NCBI GenBank assembly: GCA_009773315.1
Contig: WRPE01000004.1
Location: forward strand, 29,261-93,260
From: Syntrophaceae bacterium
GTDB lineage: Bacteria; Desulfobacterota; Syntrophia; Syntrophales; Smithellaceae
DNA length: 64,000 nucleotides
Direction of reading: 5' to 3'
The position numbers and the translations under genes are program-made. Each line of letters starts with the position of its first letter. Positions within the stretch are counted from its first letter, which is position 1. The notes below the pieces were generated by a model that made no database searches, was not told the origin of the DNA, and saw only the letters and a program-made list of their open reading frames with translations. Below, piece by piece: positions 16,229-24,803 of this stretch.

Positions 16229-18532
16229 ATGCGTCGATACCTGATTTTGTTTCTGGCAACTGCCCTGCTCGCCGGCCTGTTTCTTCGTATTGGGTATCTG
16301 TATGTGGAGGTGGGTAAGGGTATTGCCGAAAGCGATGGTAAATCCCCCACGATCTTTTACGGACGGCCTCTGGAAATCCGCAAGGGAGATCACCTGGGAA
16401 ACATCCATATCGTCGAGCAACTGAAAAGGCTTTCCTATAAGAAAGTCACAGGAAAACCATCCACCGCCGGCACATTTTCCAATGAGCCAGAACATCTCCG
16501 GATATTCCTCCGCGACAAAGGAATCGAGAAGCGCTTTCACGGGATAAGCCCGTTGGATATTACACTTCGCGGCGGCCGGGTCATATCGCTCGCATCTTCC
16601 ACCGGTAAAGAATTGGAATCGATTCAGCTGGAACCGGAAGAAATCGGCCGCATCATGAATCCAAAACTGGAATCCCGGCACCAGGTTACTCTTTCCGCCA
16701 TTTCCCCTTATCTGCAAAACGCTGTAATTGCTTCTGAAGACGCGCACTTTTATTCCCATTTCGGAATTGACATTCTCGCCATTGGCCGCGCCTTCTTTGC
16801 CAACCTCAAGGAACAGCGGTTTGCCGAGGGCGGTTCCACGATTACGCAACAACTTGCGAAAAACTTCTTCCTCTCTCCGCAGAAGACCGTTGCGCGCAAA
16901 CTGCGTGAGGCGGAACTTGCAGTGGTTCTGGAGCTGCGCTACTCTAAAAAACAGATCCTGGAGATGTACCTAAACAAAATTTATTTAGGACAGACAGGCT
17001 CCGCGTTAATCTACGGCGTCGAAGATGCGGCAAGCATCTATTTTTCGAAGCATGCACAGGACCTTTCCCTGGAAGAGGCTGCGCTCTTGGCCGGGATTAT
17101 CCGCGCCCCAAGCCGCTACAACCTCGCCAGAAATCCCAGGGCGGCAAAGGAACGTCGTGATAAAGTCCTGTCCAGAATGCAAAAACTGGGCATGATCCGG
17201 GAAGATCAGGCGCGCAGGGCAGCCAATGCACCGGTGCAAATCAGAGCGGGCGTGGCCCCTGTCCACCTATCATCCTATTTTATGGATTACATCCAGCGGA
17301 TCACCAAGGAAGAACTGGGAACGGAGGGACTCTATCATGCGGGATACCGTTACTATACCACCCTTGATCCCACTCAGCAGGCCGCCGCCGAGGAGGCCGT
17401 CACCGGGGGACTGGAAGCAATCGAGAAAAAGGCTCTCCGCGCCAATGAGCCGCTGCAAGCCGCACTGGTCGCCATTGACCCTAAAACAGGAGCAATGACC
17501 GCCATGGTCGGCGGACGAAGCTATGCGCAAACTCGGTTCAACAGGGCGGTGGACGCCAAACGTCAGTCGGGGAGCGCTTTCAAGCCTTTTGTTCTGCTGG
17601 CGGCGCTTTCGGAATCACTGGCAGGCGGGCAGAATATGACCCTCTCCACCCTGGTGTCCGGTGAATCCATATCCCTTCCCACGCCCGAAGGGATATGGAC
17701 CCCATCGAATTTTGAAGACAAAAAATACGGAAAGATCACGATTCGGAAAACGATTGAAGATTCCGTAAACACGGCCACTGTCCGGCTGGCCAATGACGTT
17801 GGCTTTAAAGATGTGATCAAAACTGCTCGTCTGGCGGGGATTAAAAGTCCTCTTTTACCCGTTCCTTCGATGGCGCTGGGAAGCTTCGAGGTCACGCCTG
17901 CAGAGCTCGCCTATGCCTATGCAACGATGGCTTCAGGGGGTATTCGCTTTGAACCATTTCCCCTTTTTTCGGTCACCACGTCAAATGGAGATACGATCAT
18001 CGCCAGAACGGTTAAAAGCAAACAGGAGCTTGATCCGCGGGTGACCTATCTTACCGGATATGCGCTGGAGGGCGTGTTGGAACGCGGTACGGCAAAAGAG
18101 GTGAAGGCTTTAAAAATTAATTTCCCCGTATCGGGAAAAACCGGCACAACAAACGGCAACCGGGACTCTTGGTTTGTGAGTTATACGCCCGACGTCGTCT
18201 GCGCCGTCTGGGTGGGGTATGACTCCGGAGCCGATACGGGACTGACCGGCGCGACCGGAGCGCTCCCCATCAGTGCGCGGTTTCTGCGAGCTCTCTATTC
18301 CCAATCCGGACCACCAGCCGTCATCGTACCGGAGCGAATCGAAACGGCATTGATCGACCCCGCCTCCGGCTATCTCGCCACGACTTTATGCCCTCAAACA
18401 TTTCAGGAAGCCTATCTGACGGGAACAGCACCGAAGGAAACCTGTCCTGACCATCCGGTGAATCCAGTGATGAATGCCATTCGCAACAAAATGCGCGATG
18501 CCGGGGAATTCTTGCGCAACCTGTTCAAATAA
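16229..18532 (+). CDS. Bifunctional penicillin-binding protein (class A, PBP1B-like)
   Basis: A 767-residue peptidoglycan glycosyltransferase/transpeptidase. Residues 1-25 form a membrane anchor (LILFLATALLAGLFLRIG). Residues about 35-110 resemble the UB2H regulatory domain of PBP1B. The glycosyltransferase domain shows EDAHFYSHFGID and GGSTITQQLAKN. The transpeptidase domain shows SxxK (SGSAFKPF), SxN (DSVNTA) and KTG (GKTGTTNG). The start at 16229 has GGGGAGG 8 bases upstream; a TTG three bases earlier is less likely. It builds the cell wall at the outer face of the inner membrane. No outer-membrane lipoprotein activator gene is adjacent. Confidence 0.93.
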   Translation: MRRYLILFLATALLAGLFLRIGYLYVEVGKGIAESDGKSPTIFYGRPLEIRKGDHLGNIHIVEQLKRLSYKKVTGKPSTAGTFSNEPEHLRIFLRDKGIEKRFHGISPLDITLRGGRVISLASSTGKELESIQLEPEEIGRIMNPKLESRHQVTLSAISPYLQNAVIASEDAHFYSHFGIDILAIGRAFFANLKEQRFAEGGSTITQQLAKNFFLSPQKTVARKLREAELAVVLELRYSKKQILEMYLNKIYLGQTGSALIYGVEDAASIYFSKHAQDLSLEEAALLAGIIRAPSRYNLARNPRAAKERRDKVLSRMQKLGMIREDQARRAANAPVQIRAGVAPVHLSSYFMDYIQRITKEELGTEGLYHAGYRYYTTLDPTQQAAAEEAVTGGLEAIEKKALRANEPLQAALVAIDPKTGAMTAMVGGRSYAQTRFNRAVDAKRQSGSAFKPFVLLAALSESLAGGQNMTLSTLVSGESISLPTPEGIWTPSNFEDKKYGKITIRKTIEDSVNTATVRLANDVGFKDVIKTARLAGIKSPLLPVPSMALGSFEVTPAELAYAYATMASGGIRFEPFPLFSVTTSNGDTIIARTVKSKQELDPRVTYLTGYALEGVLERGTAKEVKALKINFPVSGKTGTTNGNRDSWFVSYTPDVVCAVWVGYDSGADTGLTGATGALPISARFLRALYSQSGPPAVIVPERIETALIDPASGYLATTLCPQTFQEAYLTGTAPKETCPDHPVNPVMNAIRNKMRDAGEFLRNLFK

Positions 18533-18615
18533 ACGACCCGGCGCATATTGTAATCTTTCCTCACATTTGATAAAGGCTCTATGGCTGAATAAAGCAAGGG
18601 AAGGACTCCTATAAC

Positions 18616-19674
18616 ATGACTGACATCTATGAACGATTACGCGACAGGCTTGAAATGATGGCAACCGGTTACCCGGCAACGGCCAATGGGGTTGAGATCA
18701 AAATCCTTCGACAGCTTTTCAGTGACGAAGATGCGGACCTGTTCCTGAAGTTGGAGGCCAGGCCGGAAACGGCTCAGCAGGTGAGCTTGCGGCTTGAGGC
18801 CGATGTTGCGGATATGGCGGCCAGACTGGAAGGAATGGCCCGCAAGGGGCTTATCTTCCGGGTCAGGCAAGATGATGCGATCTGTTATTTTCCGGTGCCT
18901 TTCATTGTCGGCATCTATGAATTCCAGTTGAATAATCTGAATAAGCCGCTCTTGAAGGACATCTCCCAGTATTATCTGACCGGTTTGGGCGCCACGTTCC
19001 ACGGACAGAAAACACCCCACCTGCGTTCCATTCCCATCAATACCGAAATCGTCGCCGACCGGCCTGTCGCTCCTTACGATAATGCGGCGGCCATCATTAA
19101 GAGCAAATCGCGCATTGCCGTTGCCGAATGCTTTTGCCGCAAGGCCGTAAGCTTGTATGGAAAGACCTGCTCTCATCCCCTGGAAACATGTCTGCAGTTC
19201 GAGACCTTTGCCGATTATTATGTGGAAAACAAAATGGCACGCTACATCAGCACGGATGAGGCTCTGGCCATCCTGAAGCAAAGCGAAGCGGAAGGCCTGG
19301 TGATTCATATCCTGAATTCCCAGAAAGTGGAAGCCATGTGCTGTTGTTGTTCCTGTTGCTGCGGCATGCTGATCTCTCTCAAACTCTTCCCGGCCCCAGC
19401 CCTGGCAGTGAAAAGCAATTATGCCTGCCTGTTTGACGAATCCCTCTGCACGCAGTGCGGCGTTTGCACCCAACGCTGCACCGTGGGAGCCTTTAAGATG
19501 AAGGATGAAAAAATCGAGTATTATGCCGATCGCTGTATCGGCTGCGGCCTTTGCGTCACCGCCTGTCCCGCTGAAGCATTGAAGCTTGCCAAGAAACCGG
19601 ACGATAGCCTGTACACCCCGCCGCCAACCGTCTATGATACCTATGCTGTGATGAGCCGGGAGAAAGTCGAATAA
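18616..19674 (+). CDS. Winged-helix/double [4Fe-4S] ferredoxin protein with cysteine-rich CCCCSCCC motif
   Basis: A 352-residue protein. The N-terminal 100 residues look like a winged-helix domain (ILRQLFSDEDADLFLKLEAR and VADMAARLEGMARKGLI). The middle holds AECFCRKAV and the striking CCCCSCCC run near residue 245. The C-terminus has two ferredoxin motifs, CTQCGVCTQRC and CIGCGLCVTACP. Proteins of this type occur in many anaerobes next to flavodoxin-ferredoxin proteins, but their reaction is not established. The next gene follows 14 bp downstream, so the two are an operon. An electron-transfer or Fe-S-sensing role is inference. Confidence 0.75.
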   Translation: MTDIYERLRDRLEMMATGYPATANGVEIKILRQLFSDEDADLFLKLEARPETAQQVSLRLEADVADMAARLEGMARKGLIFRVRQDDAICYFPVPFIVGIYEFQLNNLNKPLLKDISQYYLTGLGATFHGQKTPHLRSIPINTEIVADRPVAPYDNAAAIIKSKSRIAVAECFCRKAVSLYGKTCSHPLETCLQFETFADYYVENKMARYISTDEALAILKQSEAEGLVIHILNSQKVEAMCCCCSCCCGMLISLKLFPAPALAVKSNYACLFDESLCTQCGVCTQRCTVGAFKMKDEKIEYYADRCIGCGLCVTACPAEALKLAKKPDDSLYTPPPTVYDTYAVMSREKVE

Positions 19675-19688
19675 ACCGTGAGGAAACA

Positions 19689-20654
19689 ATGGAAAATCGA
19701 CGCAGTTTTGTAAAGAAATGCCTGACGGGATGCGCGGTGGGATGTTTAGCCATGGCCGCGCCCGGATTGTCGGTCTACGCCTGCGCCGGTCGGCCGCAAA
19801 CCCCGATCAGTAAAAGAAATCCGAAGCGGGCCTTAGTTCTCTGGTACAGCCAGACCGGCCATACCGGGCGCATCGGCCGTATTATCCGCCATGTCTGGGA
19901 GAAGGCGGGACTGACGGTGGATGCGGCGGATTATCGGGAAATTGAAAAGAGCACATTCGGGAAATACGATTTGATTGCCGTCGGCACACCGGTGTATTAC
20001 ATGGATGTGCCTGTTAATCTCCAGGATTGGATTAAAACACTGCCGCGCATCGAAGGAACCTCTGTGGCGGCTTACGTAACATTCGGCGGCAAAGGCAACG
20101 GACAACACAACACAGCCTGCGGATTACTGGAACAAATGACGGACACGGGCGGGGCGGCGGCCGGAATAGGCCTCTTTGGAAATATGTCAACTTTTGCGCC
20201 AACCTGGTCAACAGGCAATGCAGCTCGGATTCTGGCGTTCAGGGATCGGCCCAATGAAAAAACATACCAGCAGGCGCGCGCGTTTGCCGACAATATTCTG
20301 GCCAACGTGGCAGCAGGTCGGACATATAAGATTGACCGCGAATTCGGGTTGGAGTCCCTGATGGGCATTATTCCGCAAATCGATCTGACCAAATTGATGA
20401 TCACAAATCACCACATTGATAAGAGTCTTTGCATCCAATGCGGGACCTGCATAAAAAAGTGTCCGGTGGACGCTATTCATTTGCAGGCCGGGACTGTGAA
20501 CTCCAAACGCTGCATTGCCTGCATGGGGTGTGTCAACAATTGTCCAACTCAGGCGTTGAAGATGAATTTTATTGGCAAGCCGGTTTATGGTTTTAAAGAA
20601 TTCCTCAAGCGTAATCATATCAACATCATGGAGCCGGCTGAACAGAGCGAATAG
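19689..20654 (+). CDS. Flavodoxin-ferredoxin (EFR1-like) protein with twin-arginine-type leader
   Basis: A 321-residue protein. The N-terminus NRRSFVKKCLTGCAVGCLAM looks like a Tat leader with twin arginines followed by a hydrophobic stretch. A flavodoxin-like domain follows (VLWYSQTGHTGRIGRI phosphate loop, then YDLIAVGTPVYYMDVP). The C-terminal double [4Fe-4S] ferredoxin domain has CIQCGTCIKKCP and CIACMGCVNNCP. EFR1-type proteins are normally cytoplasmic, so export of a folded FMN/Fe-S protein would be unusual. Cysteines in the leader could instead make it a lipoprotein. It is coupled to the preceding Fe-S gene, which suggests one electron-transfer pair. Confidence 0.75.
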   Translation: MENRRSFVKKCLTGCAVGCLAMAAPGLSVYACAGRPQTPISKRNPKRALVLWYSQTGHTGRIGRIIRHVWEKAGLTVDAADYREIEKSTFGKYDLIAVGTPVYYMDVPVNLQDWIKTLPRIEGTSVAAYVTFGGKGNGQHNTACGLLEQMTDTGGAAAGIGLFGNMSTFAPTWSTGNAARILAFRDRPNEKTYQQARAFADNILANVAAGRTYKIDREFGLESLMGIIPQIDLTKLMITNHHIDKSLCIQCGTCIKKCPVDAIHLQAGTVNSKRCIACMGCVNNCPTQALKMNFIGKPVYGFKEFLKRNHINIMEPAEQSE

Positions 20655-20715
20655 TGAAATCATCAAAGAATATAAGGATATATCCTTTACACCTTGCAAC
20701 GATAAAAAAATTATT

Positions 20716-20759
20716 TTGACAGTACATTAACGAATGCTTATATATACCCCTAGGGGTAT
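20716..20759 (+). promoter_or_regulatory. Promoter with overlapping CsoR/CstR-type operator
   Basis: TTGACA (20716-20721) and TATATA (20739-20744) are spaced by exactly 17 bp. A perfect 16-bp palindrome ATACCCCTAGGGGTAT (20744-20759) begins at the end of the -10 box and stops 3 bp before the repressor's ATG at 20763. The GC-rich core flanked by A/T is the operator form of CsoR/CstR-family repressors. AGGGG inside the operator is also the best ribosome site. Confidence 0.82.
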
Positions 20760-20762
20760 GAC

Positions 20763-21026
20763 ATGGAAGAACATCGGAAAAATGTTTTAAACCGCTTGCG
20801 GCGAATCGAGCGGCAAATCCGCGGGCTGGAAAGGATGGTGGAACAGGAAGCACCCTGCGCCGACGTGCTCACCCAACTGTCTGCGGCTACTGGAGCCATG
20901 AAGAAAACGGGGGTCGTCATCATCCAGGCCAATATGAGGCGATGCATTGAGGAAGCTGCCGCTGACCGGGACAAAAGCCTTGGAGATTTCCAAAAAGCGT
21001 TAACCCGTTTTATCGGCATGTCATAA
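20763..21026 (+). CDS. cstR: CsoR/RcnR-family repressor, CstR-like (persulfide-sensing type)
   Basis: An 87-residue all-helical DUF156 repressor. Key positions are C32 (APCADVL), N57 and C61 (IIQANMRRC). Copper-sensing CsoR has Cys-His-Cys here. CstR, the persulfide sensor, keeps only the two cysteines with an asparagine in place of the histidine, as seen here. The gene sits directly behind its own palindromic operator. A secreted rhodanese follows 103 bp downstream, which supports a sulfane-sulfur role. The CstR assignment is inference from residues and context. Confidence 0.82.
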   Translation: MEEHRKNVLNRLRRIERQIRGLERMVEQEAPCADVLTQLSAATGAMKKTGVVIIQANMRRCIEEAAADRDKSLGDFQKALTRFIGMS

Positions 21027-21129
21027 AAATTGATCATTATTTAAGCGACAGATGTTTGGGAAGAGAGATGCCTCAAAAGGCTTCTCTATACAAAAGTGAA
21101 ACATAGAAAAGTGGGGAGGTAATTTATTT

Positions 21130-22041
21130 ATGAGGAAAATGATATGGATGAAGGCCGCTGTATTGGCTATAATGTTATTACTGCCGTTTGCAATCACGGC
21201 TCCGGCACAGGCGGCGGCAAGGGGCATTGATCCCATTGTATCTGCGGATTGGCTCGAGAAAAACCTGAACAATCCAAATCTGGTCATCGTCGATTTGCGC
21301 AAAGTGGAAGAGTATAAGGCAGGACATGTTCCGGGCGCCGTGAACGTTTTTTACGGATCCTGGGCCATCAAGAGGGGCGACCTGCTGAACGAACTACCCG
21401 CCATGGATGACTTGGCGGATGTTATCGGCGGCGCCGGTATCGGGGCGAATTCCCTCGTTGTTCTCGTTGATAAAACCGAAAAGATTCCTGATCAATTCGG
21501 CCTGACCCGCGTAGCCTGGACATTGAAGTATGCCGGTATCAACAACATCGCCATTCTGAACGGCGGACAGGACCAGTGGGTCAAAGAAAAAAGAGCCTTG
21601 TCGCAGGATATGGTGAAGCCCCAAGCAAAACCTTACAAAGCGGCATGGAACAAGAATCTCTTTATAGATAAGGCCTCTGTGCAGGCTAAACTGGGCAAGG
21701 CTGCAATCCTGGATACACGTGCGCCCGGTTTCTATGAGGGAAAAGAGAAGCTCGCCTTTGTGCCGAAACTCGGCCGGATTAAAGGGGCCGTTAACCTCCC
21801 GGTGGGGCAGCTTTATACCAAGGAAGGCCTGTACAAAAGCCAGGCGGAGCTCGCGTCATTAGTGGCAAAGATAACGGGAGGCGATCTGGACAAAGAGTAC
21901 ATACTTTATTGTGATACCGGAAAAACTTGCACCTCCTGGGCTTTTGTCATGACAGATCTGTTTGGGTATAAGGATGTAAAGGTCTATGACGGATCCTCCA
22001 TGGAATGGCTGGCAGATCCGAATGCACCGTCGGAACCTTAA
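21130..22041 (+). CDS. Exported tandem-domain rhodanese (sulfurtransferase)
   Basis: A 303-residue protein with a signal peptide (residues 1-29, hydrophobic core AVLAIMLLLPFAIT and a signal-peptidase-type AQA-A end). Two rhodanese domains follow. The first (VIVDLRKVEEYKAGHVPGAV) lacks an active cysteine. The second has the persulfide-carrying loop with C261 in YCDTGKTC and a further C267. This is the TST/SseA layout of one structural and one catalytic domain. It should move sulfane sulfur in the periplasm. The upstream CstR-like repressor is its likely controller, and a strong terminator follows. Confidence 0.88.
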   Translation: MRKMIWMKAAVLAIMLLLPFAITAPAQAAARGIDPIVSADWLEKNLNNPNLVIVDLRKVEEYKAGHVPGAVNVFYGSWAIKRGDLLNELPAMDDLADVIGGAGIGANSLVVLVDKTEKIPDQFGLTRVAWTLKYAGINNIAILNGGQDQWVKEKRALSQDMVKPQAKPYKAAWNKNLFIDKASVQAKLGKAAILDTRAPGFYEGKEKLAFVPKLGRIKGAVNLPVGQLYTKEGLYKSQAELASLVAKITGGDLDKEYILYCDTGKTCTSWAFVMTDLFGYKDVKVYDGSSMEWLADPNAPSEP

Positions 22042-22071
22042 CCAAATAAAAAAAGTCTCAGAACACGAAGC

Positions 22072-22104
22072 AAAAGCCCGACGGTTAACCGTCGGGCTTT
22101 TTTT
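22072..22104 (+). terminator. Intrinsic terminator after the rhodanese gene
   Basis: A perfect hairpin, AAAAGCCCGACGG (22072-22084) with loop TTAA and its complement (22089-22101), running into a T tract ending at 22104. It lies 31 bp after the rhodanese stop codon. Confidence 0.93.
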
Positions 22105-22129
22105 ACAGCAATCAAGTCACTGGTAAAAA

Positions 22130-22945
22130 CTAGGGTTCAATATCGGAAAACAAGGGTTCCTGTTTGGAGAGAAAGGCCGTAATGCCTTGGATACATTCAC
22201 CCGAGACAATCAGTGTGGTCGCCTGTTCGCGTTCCAGATCAAGGGCAGCGTGCATAGGCAGTTCCAGGGATTTTCTAATGACCGCCAAGGCATGGCGAAC
22301 GGCTCGGGGCCCGTTATGGGAAATGGTCTGTGCCAGAACCATGGCCTCCGTCAGCGCCATGCCCGGCTGGCTTACGCGGTTGACCAGACCGATGCGCAAG
22401 GACTCCTCGGCGCCGACCTTGCGGCCGGTGAGAATCATGTCTGCCGCCCGTGATACGCCAATGAGCCGCGTGAGACCAGGGCCACCGCCCCAGTCGGGCA
22501 TGAGCCCCAGCTTTGCCTCGGAGAAACAGAACACTGCGGTGGAATCCATCACCCGCAAGTCGCAACGCGACGCCAATTCCGCCCCACCACCATAGGCGTC
22601 ACCGTTAACGGCCGCAATCACAGGCACGGGCAGACTCACCAGACCGTCCACCGTTTCCTGAAGGCGCCGGATCAACGCCTCAACCGGCGCTCGTTCCCGC
22701 CTTTCCACAGCGCCAATCAGGCCGCTGACCTGGGGGTTGTCAGGGTTGACATCAAACCCCGCGCAGAAATTCTTCCCTGCCCCGGTGACCACCACGGCAC
22801 GCGGGGGGTGTGACCGCAACTGCGCAATAACCTGCTCCAGTTGCACCCACATGTGCTCATCAAATGCGTTACTGCGTTGCGGCCGGTTAAAAGTAACTAT
22901 GGCTACACGATCTTTTTGTTCAAGAAGAACACCATCATTTTGCAT
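22130..22945 (-). CDS. Enoyl-CoA hydratase/isomerase family protein
   Basis: A 271-residue crotonase-fold protein. It has KNFCAGFDV and NGDAYGGGAELASRCDLRV for the oxyanion hole, and FSEAKLGLMPDWGGGPGLTR for the acid positions. The first glutamate is present, and an aspartate stands in the second region. Its length is normal. It converges on the rhodanese terminator. The next gene upstream on this strand ends about 200 bp away, so it is probably separately transcribed. The substrate is unknown. Confidence 0.85.
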   Translation of the reverse strand: MQNDGVLLEQKDRVAIVTFNRPQRSNAFDEHMWVQLEQVIAQLRSHPPRAVVVTGAGKNFCAGFDVNPDNPQVSGLIGAVERRERAPVEALIRRLQETVDGLVSLPVPVIAAVNGDAYGGGAELASRCDLRVMDSTAVFCFSEAKLGLMPDWGGGPGLTRLIGVSRAADMILTGRKVGAEESLRIGLVNRVSQPGMALTEAMVLAQTISHNGPRAVRHALAVIRKSLELPMHAALDLEREQATTLIVSGECIQGITAFLSKQEPLFSDIEP

Positions 22946-23149
22946 AATCCATTCCCCTGCTTAATGTTTTTATTCCTGACGGGATCACATTGAATCCCGC
23001 TGTTGCGGGACGAGCGTTAATTCTCCGCGAGCTTGCTCGCGATATAATGACATTCATTTCATACCTCGACAGCGAGCTCGCGAGGTGTTTGATTAATACA
23101 TTCCCGGTGGTTACCGCTTTTCAAGTGGTAACTACCGGGAGGATTGGTA

Positions 23150-23524
23150 TCACTTCACGTATTGGATCACCTGGATCAGCACACCATCCGGGTCCTTGAT
23201 AAAGGTGGTAAGCCGGTCAGGACGGGGGTTAAACGGGTCCATAAGGACATTGGCGCTCTTCACGCGGGCTTCTTTCACAAATCCTTCTATATCGTCTACC
23301 ACCACGCTGAAGTGGTTCAGCCCGGTCATGGAGGATGGATCTGCCTGAACATCGCCGGGATTGGCCTGCTCAATCTCGATCTGAATCGTGTCATTACCCA
23401 CGAAGGTAAATTTCTTCCCCCAGATCTCAACCGTATCAATGATATGAAGTCCCAATATATCCCGATAAAACCGGATCGATGCTTCACTGTCCTTCGCCTT
23501 GATCCCCAGATGGTACCATTTCAT
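23150..23524 (-). CDS. VOC (glyoxalase/bleomycin-resistance) family protein
   Basis: A 124-residue vicinal-oxygen-chelate protein made of two beta-alpha-beta-beta-beta units. Likely metal ligands are H in WYHLGIKA, E in IQIEIEQ and H in LNHFSVVV. The last ligand position is a glutamine (VLIQVIQY), so activity may differ from glyoxalase or methylmalonyl-CoA epimerase. The start at 23524 has GGAGG 6 bases upstream. It begins one base after the aminotransferase stop (TGATATG), so the two are translationally coupled. Confidence 0.82.
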   Translation of the reverse strand: MKWYHLGIKAKDSEASIRFYRDILGLHIIDTVEIWGKKFTFVGNDTIQIEIEQANPGDVQADPSSMTGLNHFSVVVDDIEGFVKEARVKSANVLMDPFNPRPDRLTTFIKDPDGVLIQVIQYVK

Positions 23525-23525
23525 A

Positions 23526-24764
23526 TCAGCCTCCAATTTGCTTCTTTGTGAGTTTGAAACAAACAGAGGCCACATCGATGGTCTGACGGATATCGGATTC
23601 CTTTATCGCTGCGCATACAAACCAGTTGTGGTGAGGGTGGAAAAAGATACCCCGGCGCGCCGCCTGACCGCAGAAAAACCGGTTCGTTTCAAAAAGGGGA
23701 TCATCCGCGAAGGTCATGAAGGGCATCGCCGGCGGGCCGGTGAGGTTAACCTTTATGCCCTCAGCGCCCGCGGCGTCCGTGAGACCATCCATGAGCAGAG
23801 TTCCCATCTTGTCGATATGCTCGATGGCGCCGCCGGCCTTAATTTCATCGATGCACGCCAGGGCGGCGGCAAAAGGCACGCCCGAAAAGTAATGGGTGCC
23901 TGTAAAGAATATTTGTTTCGCCGCGTCTATCAGCGCCCTCCGCGCGGCGGCGACGGAGATGGCATAGCCGTTGGCCATGGCCTTGCCGAAACACTGGATA
24001 TCGGCATTAAATCCGTAATGCTTCGAACTCCCCGCAAGATCCAGCCGAAAGCCGCAGCGGACGTCATCGACAATGATCATGAATCCGTCCTTTTTAGCAA
24101 TCTGGTTCACCGCATCAACGAATGCTTTGGTCGGAAGCTCTTGATCCCTCATGGCATCATGGCGATGCGGGGTGAGAATGACCCCCGCCACGGCACCGTG
24201 ATGTTCCGACAAAACCCGCTTGAGGTCTTCAACATCATTGTATTCGAAATAATGCACGTGGGTTTTCCATTCTTCCGGCACGCCCTGCCCGTGGGGTTGG
24301 CACCAGAAATGGGAGCCATGATAAGACCCCTTCGCCACCAGGATATCCATCTTCCCGGTGAATATCCGGGCCAGTGTGATCGCGTAGGATGTCACGTCGG
24401 AACCATTTTTGCCGAACACACACCAGTCGATGCCATCGATGGTTCCAACCATTTTTTTCGCCAGCGGCAGCCACTGGTCGGAGGGCAGGGTAAAACAGTC
24501 CGCATTCTCCCACTGTTTTTTTGCCGCCGCGTCGACCTTCGGATGCTTGAGCCCCAGAAGGTTGGTCCCGAAAGAGCACATGTAGTCGATATATTCATTA
24601 CCGTCCACATCCCAGATCCTGCATCCCTCGCCTCGATGGATAAAGGCGGGATACGACCCGAAGGTGAGAAAGGCCGGGGTCCGGGGTCCATATATGCCGT
24701 TAGGCACATATTGCTGTGCTTCCTCAAACAGCTGGTAGGATTTTGGAAATTCGTACAGTTTCAT
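23526..24764 (-). CDS. Class III PLP-dependent aminotransferase (glutamate-1-semialdehyde aminomutase-like)
   Basis: A 412-residue fold-type I enzyme. The PLP lysine is in IQCFGKAMANGY, and the phosphate/PLP ring contacts are near KNGSDVTSYAIT and MIIVDDVRCGF. It resembles GSA aminomutases, but the context is not tetrapyrrole synthesis: it is flanked by a DUF819 permease and a VOC protein. This fits transamination or isomerisation of an imported or exported amino acid, which is inference. The start at 24764 has GGAGG 6 bases upstream and is preferred over 24779. Confidence 0.87.
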   Translation of the reverse strand: MKLYEFPKSYQLFEEAQQYVPNGIYGPRTPAFLTFGSYPAFIHRGEGCRIWDVDGNEYIDYMCSFGTNLLGLKHPKVDAAAKKQWENADCFTLPSDQWLPLAKKMVGTIDGIDWCVFGKNGSDVTSYAITLARIFTGKMDILVAKGSYHGSHFWCQPHGQGVPEEWKTHVHYFEYNDVEDLKRVLSEHHGAVAGVILTPHRHDAMRDQELPTKAFVDAVNQIAKKDGFMIIVDDVRCGFRLDLAGSSKHYGFNADIQCFGKAMANGYAISVAAARRALIDAAKQIFFTGTHYFSGVPFAAALACIDEIKAGGAIEHIDKMGTLLMDGLTDAAGAEGIKVNLTGPPAMPFMTFADDPLFETNRFFCGQAARRGIFFHPHHNWFVCAAIKESDIRQTIDVASVCFKLTKKQIGG

Positions 24765-24803
24765 GAAGGCCCTCCTCAATATCGTGAATCAATAGAATCA
24801 TAT

